Source: Caldifarciminota bacterium
GTDB taxonomy: Bacteria; Hydrothermota; Tepidihabitantia; Tepidihabitantales; CAIPLT01
DNA: 6,283 bases
Assembly: GCA_025061975.1 (NCBI GenBank)
Contig: JANXBB010000134.1
Span: forward strand, 1 to 6,283
Direction: 5' to 3'
Shown here one piece after another: positions 1 through 6,283 of the stretch (within the stretch, counting starts at the first letter, position 1; the number at the start of each line of letters is the position of its first letter). Both the position numbers and the translations under genes were made by a program. Under the pieces are notes generated by a model. It did not search any database and had not been told where the DNA came from. It was given only the letters and a program-made list of their open reading frames with translations.

Positions 1-1
1 G

Positions 2-2695
2 ACCTTACTGGCAATATCGGGGCGACTTTACGGAAGGAGTACTAACAACCAAGTAAATGTAAGTGTAAATGGAATATCACTTAATACCTACAGTTTCCCG
101 GGTGCAATAACAAATCCGCCACCGTTTGAGTTTGAAATTACAAGAGCAGTACCTTTAGCTGATAGCAACATTATTGAGTTTACTCTTGAAGGAAATTGGC
201 AACAGGAAATATATTTAGATTATATAAATTGTCGATATCGGAAACGTCTAAAATTTTATAGGCAGAATCGTGAATTAACTTTTTACTCCCCTGGAGGAAA
301 TTACAAATTTATAATTGTTGGGGAATTTAATAAACCGTTAATTTTTGATATTACTGATTATAACAGTCCTAAAATTATAACTGATTTCTATTACAGAAAC
401 GACACATTAAAATTCGAAATTCAAGTAGCGGATACTAGTTATTTTTATATTACCGATGAAATAAAAGCACGTCGAGTATTAAAAATAGAACGACGCGAAA
501 TCTCTTCAATACCTGAATATGCTAATGCACATTATTACATAGTGACACCTGATGAATTATATAATAGCGCATTAATTATAGAGTCATATCGGAAAAATAA
601 TCTTCCCGGCATTGCTAATGCTACAGTAAAAGCTGTTCCGCTATCACGGATTTTCGACAATTTTTCTTTTGGAATAGAAGAGCCGGGGGCAATTAAACGA
701 TTGTTTAAGAAGTATCGACCGTACTACGGCTTACTTTTGGGAGACGGAACTTATGATTATCGAAATATATTAGGGCTTCTAAATTTCCCTCAGCTTTTTA
801 GCTACGAAACTGGTTACGACATTGATTACCAGGTTTATTCAGCCAATGCTATTGCTTTAGATGCTTGGTATGCTGATTTTGACGGAAACGGCGGAACACC
901 TGATATGGCATTAGGTCGGATAACAGCACGGAGTTCTGCTGAAGTGAGGCAGTTTTATAATAAGCTAATTGCTTATGAGAATTTAAATGTCGGTGACTGG
1001 AATCGAAGGATTATTTTACTCAGCGATGATGAATGGAAAACTCAGGGAATTGTTGATGAATTCCGATTTGAGCATGTTATAAATAATGAGAATCTAGAAT
1101 TTTCGCTATTAAATACAACAAATGGACGGTTTAGATTTTATGAACCAATAAAAATTTATCTCACCGAGTATCCTTTTAGTGAAAGCCGTGATAAGCGAAA
1201 AGCTCGAGAGGCTTTTTTGGATGCGGTAAATAGGGGAGCATCGTTGTTAGTTTTTTTCGGTCACGGTGCTGGATTCCAGTTGTGCCACGAGCAAGTTTTG
1301 CATATTTCACACATTCCATTAATAAATAATTGTCACAGAAACTTTATAGGATTTTTTGGAAGTTGTGGGGTAGGGCGATTTGAGGATACTAAATACGAAT
1401 CTATAGCTGAAGAATTAGTTCGAAAAAATGATGGAGCTATTGTGACAGTCGCATCCAGTAAAGCTACTTATTCTTCAGTCAATTATGCATTAGCGATCAA
1501 TTTTTTTAGGAATTTAATAAATGTTGTTGATAGCGCAATCGGAGTTACATTTTTAAGAGCTTGGTTGTATGATTCAACATATCATTTATTTGGGGACCCG
1601 ACTACTCATCCAGCAATACCAAATGCGTTTTTTAGTATTAATGTTAAAGACACTTTTAAACCAGGTGAACGTATTTACGGTAAAATGGCATCTAACAATA
1701 CTAACCTAACTTATATAACTTCAACAACATCTCGGTGGCGCCGGTTTTATCAATCAGAAGTTGGGTCAATATATTATAATCTTTTAGGGTATGAAATTTT
1801 TCGTGGAGTTGTCCCTAAACAATCCTTAACCGATACTTTGGCTTTTTATTTTGTAGTTCCTATAGGATTACCTCGAGGAATTAGATACGATGTCCTGAAC
1901 GGCGCCGGATATTATACCGAGATTCCATTAAGTTCACAGGTAAATGGCATTACCTATAGTCAACAAGACCGCACAATTATTTGTTATCTAAAGGATTCAA
2001 TAGTTTTTGATACGATAATGAACATTTCAAATTCTGATCGCGTTGGGCCAATGATAGAATTTTTAACTGAAGAACGATTTCTTAAAAATTATGATACACT
2101 TAATCAAAATTTTATTTTAACAGTAAATTTGACTGATAGCTCAGGTATTCTTATTGCACCAATCCCTGGTTATAATTTACGATTAGTTATTACAAGACCC
2201 TCCAATATAATAGTTGATGAGGTTGATTTAGCCTCATATTTTATGTATGAGATTGGTAAATTTACATCTGGGCAGATAAAATATCCAATCGTATTAGATA
2301 CGGGCAGCTACAAGTTTACTTTTTATGCATCTGATAATTTATGTAATTTATCGGTGGATTCGGTAATTTTAAATATTGCGCGCTATCCCAAATTGCAAAT
2401 TCTTGCGCCTCTTTTTTATTTACCATCTAACAGCAATAATGGGTTTTTTACATTTGAATTAACAAAATCTGCTTCAGTTAATATTAAGATATATACACTT
2501 TCAGGAAAATTAGTAAAAAGCATTTCAGGATATATTGGGCAACCGGGGTACAATCAAATACCTTGGGATTTAAAAGACGCCAGTAAAAATGATATTAGCA
2601 ATGGAGTTTATCTTTATGAGATTACAGCAATTTCATATGACTCAGGGCACAGAGAAAATGCAGAAATTGTTGAAAAAATGATAATCTTCCGTTAG
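2..2695 (+). CDS. porU: PorU-like type IX secretion C25 cysteine peptidase (5'-partial)
   Basis: This is the last 897 codons of a gene that enters from the left edge. The frame is open from base 2 to the TAG at 2693-2695, so the GTG at 542 is an internal valine, not a start. Counting the codon at base 2 as residue 1, there is a beta-rich N-terminal region with YLDYI (71-75) and FDITDYNSP (115-123), as in PorU. The C25 (gingipain-fold) peptidase follows at about 176-540, with LLLGDG (244-249), ADFDGNGG (291-298), ALGRI (303-307) and LFGDP (529-533). The probable catalytic dyad is intact: His421 in FFGHG and Cys455 in GSCGVGRF. An Ig-like domain lies at about 681-792, and a FlgD/CTD-like domain at about 805-897 contains IYTLSGKLV, IPWDLKDA and NGVYLYEI. 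In known systems PorU is a cell-surface sortase that removes C-terminal sorting domains from T9SS cargo and joins the cargo to a lipopolysaccharide anchor. The order N-terminal sandwich, C25, Ig, CTD fits PorU better than a free gingipain. A PorU-related surface peptidase of other function is possible. Confidence 0.88.
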   Translation, partial: TLLAISGRLYGRSTNNQVNVSVNGISLNTYSFPGAITNPPPFEFEITRAVPLADSNIIEFTLEGNWQQEIYLDYINCRYRKRLKFYRQNRELTFYSPGGNYKFIIVGEFNKPLIFDITDYNSPKIITDFYYRNDTLKFEIQVADTSYFYITDEIKARRVLKIERREISSIPEYANAHYYIVTPDELYNSALIIESYRKNNLPGIANATVKAVPLSRIFDNFSFGIEEPGAIKRLFKKYRPYYGLLLGDGTYDYRNILGLLNFPQLFSYETGYDIDYQVYSANAIALDAWYADFDGNGGTPDMALGRITARSSAEVRQFYNKLIAYENLNVGDWNRRIILLSDDEWKTQGIVDEFRFEHVINNENLEFSLLNTTNGRFRFYEPIKIYLTEYPFSESRDKRKAREAFLDAVNRGASLLVFFGHGAGFQLCHEQVLHISHIPLINNCHRNFIGFFGSCGVGRFEDTKYESIAEELVRKNDGAIVTVASSKATYSSVNYALAINFFRNLINVVDSAIGVTFLRAWLYDSTYHLFGDPTTHPAIPNAFFSINVKDTFKPGERIYGKMASNNTNLTYITSTTSRWRRFYQSEVGSIYYNLLGYEIFRGVVPKQSLTDTLAFYFVVPIGLPRGIRYDVLNGAGYYTEIPLSSQVNGITYSQQDRTIICYLKDSIVFDTIMNISNSDRVGPMIEFLTEERFLKNYDTLNQNFILTVNLTDSSGILIAPIPGYNLRLVITRPSNIIVDEVDLASYFMYEIGKFTSGQIKYPIVLDTGSYKFTFYASDNLCNLSVDSVILNIARYPKLQILAPLFYLPSNSNNGFFTFELTKSASVNIKIYTLSGKLVKSISGYIGQPGYNQIPWDLKDASKNDISNGVYLYEITAISYDSGHRENAEIVEKMIIFR

Positions 2696-2711
2696 ATAAT
2701 AATTTTGATAT
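2696..2711 (+). other. Short porU-queH intergenic spacer without a ribosome binding site
   Basis: These 16 bases between the TAG of the porU-like gene and the ATG of queH are all A/T except one G. They contain no purine-rich Shine-Dalgarno sequence, no promoter hexamers and no hairpin. The spacing suggests one transcript. Initiation at queH would have to rely on translational coupling, an unstructured AT-rich leader, or a mechanism independent of Shine-Dalgarno pairing. Confidence 0.6.
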
Positions 2712-3239
2712 ATGTCAAATAAATTGCTGTTACATATTTGTTGTGCAATTTGTGCAAACCGCGCTATTGAACAGTTAAAATCAAAATTTGAAATAATTGG
2801 TTTTTTTTATAATCCCAATATAGAGCCGGTATCGGAATATCAAAAACGGCTTGAAGCCGCAAATATTTTAGCCAATTACTACAATATTCCAATTATTATT
2901 GGTGAATACGAGAATCAATTATGGCGCAATAAAATTAAAGGATACGAAGATTATCCTGAGAATAGTATTCGTTGTGAAATTTGTTTTAAGATCCGTTTAG
3001 AAAAAACCGCTGAGATGTGTTTTAGTAAAAATATTCAAAACTTCGCAACCACTCTTACTACCAGCCATCATAAAAACTCAACGACTCTTAATATGATAGG
3101 CCAAAAGATCGCTGCAGCGTATAAATTTAACTTTATATTAATATCTGGTTATAATTATTCTCGCCCACCACAACAGTTAAATTTGTATAGGCAAAAGTAC
3201 TGTGGCTGTATTTTTAGTTTAAATACTTACTTTAAATAA
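2712..3239 (+). CDS. queH: Epoxyqueuosine reductase QueH (DUF208 family)
   Basis: QueH reduces epoxyqueuosine to queuosine in the wobble position of GUN-anticodon tRNAs, the last step of queuosine synthesis. It is a cytoplasmic metalloenzyme unrelated to QueG. The 175-residue protein is of family length (often about 180-220, so on the short side). It shows the N-terminal HICCAIC (Cys10, Cys11, Cys14), FFYNPNI (31-37), GYEDYPE (77-83), RCEIC (Cys88, Cys91) with a following RLEKTA, TTLTTS (113-118), and the C-terminal YRQKYCGCIFS (Cys164, Cys166). These conserved cysteines hold the metal centres in the family. Two details are unusual: the usual CCAPC/D is CCAIC, and the segment before LYRQ is short (ISGYNYSRPPQQ) and lacks the common DFRK-type motif. 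The start is the first ATG after the porU stop, 16 bp downstream and in the same direction, so co-transcription is likely. No Shine-Dalgarno sequence is visible. The 3' end overlaps the convergent M28 gene by 13 bp. Confidence 0.93.
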   Translation: MSNKLLLHICCAICANRAIEQLKSKFEIIGFFYNPNIEPVSEYQKRLEAANILANYYNIPIIIGEYENQLWRNKIKGYEDYPENSIRCEICFKIRLEKTAEMCFSKNIQNFATTLTTSHHKNSTTLNMIGQKIAAAYKFNFILISGYNYSRPPQQLNLYRQKYCGCIFSLNTYFK

Positions 3240-5887
3240 ACAATTTTAGCAGTTATACCTTTACCGATTATAAAGTAAACCCCTTCGTTTACCTTTTCTC
3301 CTTTATAATCAGATGCATCCCAGATCAGCGGTAATTGATATATAGTTTTAATTAAATTTCCGGCAGTATCGTAAATTTTCAACGGGGTATTTAACGAAAT
3401 TAAAGAGGACGGATAAAGTTTAATTTCTGTTTTATGAGAAAAAGGATTAGGTGAAACTATAATTTTGCAATTTCTAGTATTATAAAGGGAAGGGTTAATT
3501 ATTTCAGAAATATAAACTCCTGTGGGTGGACATGTGGTGTATTTTATCGCCCGTCCGGGCACAATTTGAGCAGCAGCGGGATGGTATGTACCATCAAAAA
3601 GATATTGTATGCCGATTGTTTCCGAAGAATCTTCAATGCCTATTGTTGAATTAGTGTAGCGATTAGCTGTTAAATATTGAGCAATGATTATATTATCCAG
3701 TGTTGGTGTGGTGTATGTGGAATCGTATATTATAACCTGGAATTTATCACGAATAGATGATGCTTGATAGTATGATACACTATCCCATTCAACAATTAAA
3801 CATCTAAGAACCGGATTGTAATACCACCAAATTCCACCGTTACCTGTATTTGAGTGAACTAAGTCATCCCAGTTTACAGCAATTAACGGTGCTGGCCCAG
3901 ACGATGAGGGGATTGGGCTATTGTTGTATGCGCGAGTAGTGTCAGAACCCAAAATGATGAAGCCGTCGACACTCACAGAAATTGTATTGTAAGTACGACC
4001 ATAAAATCGAATTGAGCCAAATTCAGGAGGTAAAGAAATTATTTTCACTTGATCATTGTGGTTAAATAAAATTCGAGTCCCCAAGTTTTTGATTTCTAAC
4101 CAGCTAAATGTTGGGCATTCCTGATAAGTAGTATCAGTGTTGTCATATGCCCAATAACGAGTTGGGTATCTTGGTCCATCCGGTATCGGTTGAGTTGAGG
4201 TAAACCGCCCGATTGGAATCGAAAACGTGGAAATCCAACTTGTATCGTTACTCGTTACTGTTAGCGAAAATTGAGCATTATAGCTGATAGGAGTAGATTC
4301 CGAAGCATATAAAATATAAGAATTAATATTTGTAGTCGTATCTAATGGTAAAATCGTTCCGTAATAGGCTTGGTTTTGAATGATTGTTACGAATGGTTCA
4401 GTTGTGCTAATGGTAGCTGATACTGAATAAGCCGGTTGTTGACCCAGGTTTCTTAAAGTTATATATAAATTGATAGATTCTCCAGGATCCCAAAAATAAT
4501 TGTTGTTACCGGTAATTTCTGATATTCGATGAGAATAATAAATTATCATCGGTCGACTAGGATTAATTGGATGAGCTAGCTCAGCTAAAGTGGCTACTCC
4601 AGCTTTTATTGCTCCTGCACAAAACTCAATATTATTAAAACCTGCACCAATTGTATCACTTGTTAGATGGTAATGCGGATTATTAAGTGGGTAATCTTCA
4701 ATTGCGCATAACCCAACATATCCTCGCTGCCAAAATGAATGATGGTCTGATCCTCCGAAACTCGAAACCATTCTTCGAGTGACGTTTAAGTTTGTATACA
4801 TATTTGCGCAATTAATAAAAAAGTTAACTAATGTACTACAGTTAGGATTTGAATGTTTTCCAAAGATTTCTAAATCTTCCGGATTAATATCGGTATAACC
4901 AATCATATCAAAGTTAAGAACTGCTAATATAGAATCCCCTTGAGCACGTGCTTGTTGAGCATATGCGTTGCTTCCAATGAGACCCTGTTCTTCAGCGCTG
5001 AAGCATATATAACGAATCGAGTATTCAAAATTATAATCTCTCATTACTCGTGCTGCTTCTAATACTGCACACGTTCCAGAACCATTGTCATCTGCTCCCG
5101 GACAAAAGTTAGGTTGTTGATTAGACGTGGCATCAAAGTGGCCACATATTACCACGTAAATATTATCAGGATATAAATATCCTCTTTTAATTGCAACAAC
5201 GTTAGGAGCATGATTTATATTGAAATAATGGAGATATACACTATCGCAATTATACTCTAAAAATTTATTTTTTAGCCAATTAGCTGCTGCTCGACATGAA
5301 TCAGTAGAGGCGTAACGAGTCCGAAAACGTTGCAATCGTCTGAGAAAACTAAGGATTGTATCTTGTGAGACATTATTTACCATTTGTTGTACGAGGGGGT
5401 TAAACTCAATTTCAGGATATTGGGGTGGAACATTGGATATCAATATAGGGCTGAAGTCTAATTTTACTAGCTGTGCCGGTAATTTAGTTAACTCCGATAT
5501 GTTGTTTGTTGAAGTTTTAATAATTAAATAATATCCATCATCAGAATATCCTTTATCTATTATGATGCTATGTTTTCTGATTTCGGAAGTAATATCAAAT
5601 TTATTAAATATAACTAAATAATAATCTTGACTAAAATCAATTGTATCAAGAACAATAGGGTTGAGAAGTGAAATTTGAGAGAATTGATAATTTGTAACAC
5701 GACAAATTAATGCATCGGAAAATTCTGCAACGATTGGAATGTTTTTACTTACCAAGATATTTATAATCCTTTGCGACCGGTCAGAAATTTTTACAAGAAA
5801 TTCATTGTTTGCCACAATAAGATTAAACAATCCACTAAGACCAATTAAAATAATATGGATTAGGATATTTTTATTTGTCTTTTTCAT
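3227..5887 (-). CDS. Secreted M28 zinc aminopeptidase with C-terminal sorting domain
   Basis: This is an 886-residue exported metallopeptidase. A signal peptide occupies about 1-26 (MKK, hydrophobic 8-25, likely cleavage after Ala26). Residues 27-165 look like a prodomain. The M28 domain (about 175-440) has the two-zinc site complete: His250 and Asp252 (GHFD), Asp267 (ADDNGSG, bridging), Glu299 (catalytic base) and Glu300 (SAEEQG), Asp327 (NFDMIGY) and His407 (HYHLTSDT). These assignments follow the Streptomyces griseus aminopeptidase pattern. The protein should release N-terminal residues from peptides outside the cytoplasm, but its specificity cannot be read. After it come a CARDB-like beta domain (about 445-562, DPGE at 467-470) and a second beta module (about 570-785, VDGFI at 640-644, NWDDL at 672-676). 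Last is a C-terminal T9SS type A-like sorting domain (about 808-886) with SPNPF, LKIYDTAGNLIKTI and NEGVYFI. The ATG at 5887 is the only ATG/GTG/TTG between the in-frame upstream TGA (5945-5947) and the signal peptide. It has no ribosome binding site and sits directly below its own promoter. The stop is TAA. Confidence 0.93.
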   Translation of the reverse strand: MKKTNKNILIHIILIGLSGLFNLIVANNEFLVKISDRSQRIINILVSKNIPIVAEFSDALICRVTNYQFSQISLLNPIVLDTIDFSQDYYLVIFNKFDITSEIRKHSIIIDKGYSDDGYYLIIKTSTNNISELTKLPAQLVKLDFSPILISNVPPQYPEIEFNPLVQQMVNNVSQDTILSFLRRLQRFRTRYASTDSCRAAANWLKNKFLEYNCDSVYLHYFNINHAPNVVAIKRGYLYPDNIYVVICGHFDATSNQQPNFCPGADDNGSGTCAVLEAARVMRDYNFEYSIRYICFSAEEQGLIGSNAYAQQARAQGDSILAVLNFDMIGYTDINPEDLEIFGKHSNPNCSTLVNFFINCANMYTNLNVTRRMVSSFGGSDHHSFWQRGYVGLCAIEDYPLNNPHYHLTSDTIGAGFNNIEFCAGAIKAGVATLAELAHPINPSRPMIIYYSHRISEITGNNNYFWDPGESINLYITLRNLGQQPAYSVSATISTTEPFVTIIQNQAYYGTILPLDTTTNINSYILYASESTPISYNAQFSLTVTSNDTSWISTFSIPIGRFTSTQPIPDGPRYPTRYWAYDNTDTTYQECPTFSWLEIKNLGTRILFNHNDQVKIISLPPEFGSIRFYGRTYNTISVSVDGFIILGSDTTRAYNNSPIPSSSGPAPLIAVNWDDLVHSNTGNGGIWWYYNPVLRCLIVEWDSVSYYQASSIRDKFQVIIYDSTYTTPTLDNIIIAQYLTANRYTNSTIGIEDSSETIGIQYLFDGTYHPAAAQIVPGRAIKYTTCPPTGVYISEIINPSLYNTRNCKIIVSPNPFSHKTEIKLYPSSLISLNTPLKIYDTAGNLIKTIYQLPLIWDASDYKGEKVNEGVYFIIGKGITAKIVYLK

Positions 5888-5893
5888 AAATAT

Positions 5894-5922
5894 ATTGTAG
5901 ATAAAAAAATGTATACTGTCAA
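5894..5922 (-). promoter_or_regulatory. Sigma70-type promoter of the M28 gene, predicted leaderless
   Basis: On the minus strand a perfect -35 hexamer TTGACA (5922-5917) is followed by exactly 17 bp and then the -10 hexamer TACAAT (5899-5894), one mismatch from TATAAT. The spacer contains a run of seven T. Only six bases separate the -10 from the ATG, so the usual start seven bases past the -10 falls on base 5887, the A of the ATG. The promoter lies in the 57-bp gap after the permease gene, so the M28 gene need not depend on read-through from it. There is no Shine-Dalgarno sequence, which agrees with leaderless initiation. The form is unlike the TTTG / TAnnTTTG promoters of Bacteroidota. Confidence 0.8.
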
Positions 5923-5944
5923 TTTTTTGAGAAATGCTAAAAAC

Positions 5945-6283
5945 TCATTCATAACGTAAAGCTTGAATTGGATTGAGTTGTGCAGCCCGGTTTGCTGGAT
6001 ATATCCCAAAGAAAATTCCCACTGCTGCCGAAAAACTTATTCCAAGAATTACTGTCCAAAAAGGAGTTGCTGCCGGAAGCGGAGTAAAGGCACTAACTAG
6101 TTTGGCTATAGAAAGTCCCAAAATGACACCTAAAGCACCACCGATTGTTGAAAGGATTACAGCCTCAATTAGAAATTGATAAAGAATAATACGCCTTGAG
6201 GCACCAATTGCTTTTCTAATTCCAATTTCTTTAGTTCGCTCAATTACTGCCACAAGCATAATATTCATAATTCCAATTCCACC
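5945..6283 (-). CDS. MacB/FtsX-family ABC transporter permease (C-terminal end, 5'-partial)
   Basis: These are the last 112 codons of a permease that runs off the right edge. The frame is open to base 6283, so the ATG at 6268 is internal to the protein. The visible part begins GGIGIMNIML, the end of a transmembrane helix, and continues with the cytoplasmic signature ERTKEIGIRKAIGA (visible residues 15-28). Two further membrane segments follow at about 37-63 and 75-94, and it ends in PANRAAQLNPIQALRYE, the standard C-terminus of the family. MacB-type permeases do not move substrate through a pore. They transmit ATPase movements to a periplasmic domain to drive efflux of antibiotics, peptides or lipoproteins with a partner adaptor. 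The periplasmic domain and any ATPase lie outside the window, so whether this is a MacB fusion, a separate permease or a LolC/E-like protein cannot be decided. The stop is TGA. Confidence 0.93.
   Translation of the reverse strand, partial: GGIGIMNIMLVAVIERTKEIGIRKAIGASRRIILYQFLIEAVILSTIGGALGVILGLSIAKLVSAFTPLPAATPFWTVILGISFSAAVGIFFGIYPANRAAQLNPIQALRYE

Noticed and set aside
542..544. GTG as the start of the C25 peptidase
   Set aside because: The same frame is open back to base 2 and the upstream residues match the PorU N-terminal region. The GTG is a valine inside the first strand of the C25 domain.
5911..5916. GTATAC palindrome in the promoter spacer as an operator
   Set aside because: A 6-bp palindrome in AT-rich DNA is expected by chance, and no second copy or longer symmetry surrounds it.
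5928..5947. TGAG / CTCA inverted repeat after the permease stop as a terminator
   Set aside because: The stem is only 4 bp around a 12-base loop with mismatched flanks. That is too weak for an intrinsic terminator.
5945..5947. TGA read as a sense codon (alternative genetic code)
   Set aside because: The permease ends at this TGA exactly where its family normally ends, and the other genes use TAG and TAA, so the standard code fits.
5973..6179. 68-codon open frame on the + strand
   Set aside because: It lies wholly antisense inside the well-supported permease gene, with no ribosome binding site and no recognisable protein features.
6266..6268. ATG as the start of a 107-residue permease
   Set aside because: The frame continues to the right edge and encodes GGIGI before the methionine, the standard MacB-family context, so the gene is only cut by the window.

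Overview
The window is AT-rich bacterial DNA, densely packed with four protein-coding genes. Two are cut by the window edges. The content is a cell-surface/secretion set: a PorU-like C25 (gingipain-fold) cysteine peptidase, the queuosine-pathway enzyme QueH, a large secreted M28 zinc peptidase with a C-terminal sorting-type domain, and the end of a MacB-family ABC transporter permease. PorU-type peptidases and PNPF-type C-terminal domains are hallmarks of the type IX secretion system (T9SS). They occur in Bacteroidota and also in related or candidate phyla of the FCB group and lineages such as WOR-3/Stahlbacteria. The one clear promoter has the classical TTGACA/TACAAT form rather than the Bacteroidota TTTG / TAnnTTTG form. 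Together with the M28 domain architecture, this makes me favour a non-Bacteroidota FCB/WOR-3-like candidate lineage, but this is inference and not a firm assignment. UGA is a normal stop here: the permease ends on TGA right after its family-typical C-terminus.

Layout: on the + strand, the porU-like gene is open from the left edge to 2695, with its true start outside the window. It is followed after 16 bp by queH (2712-3239). On the - strand, reading right to left, the last 112 codons of the permease (6283-5945) are followed by a 57-bp gap holding a near-consensus promoter, then the 886-codon M28 peptidase gene (5887-3227). queH and the M28 gene converge and overlap by 13 bp at their 3' ends. 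No stretch of 300 bp or more lacks a gene, and I saw no RNA gene, insertion sequence, CRISPR array or long repeat.

How they fit together: PorU is the T9SS sortase that trims C-terminal sorting domains from exported proteins at the cell surface. The M28 protein carries an N-terminal signal peptide and a C-terminal domain of the sorting type, so it is a plausible substrate of such a machine. QueH (tRNA modification) and the permease look like unrelated neighbours. The most notable regulatory point is that the M28 promoter is placed so that transcription should begin at the A of the start codon, which predicts a leaderless mRNA.
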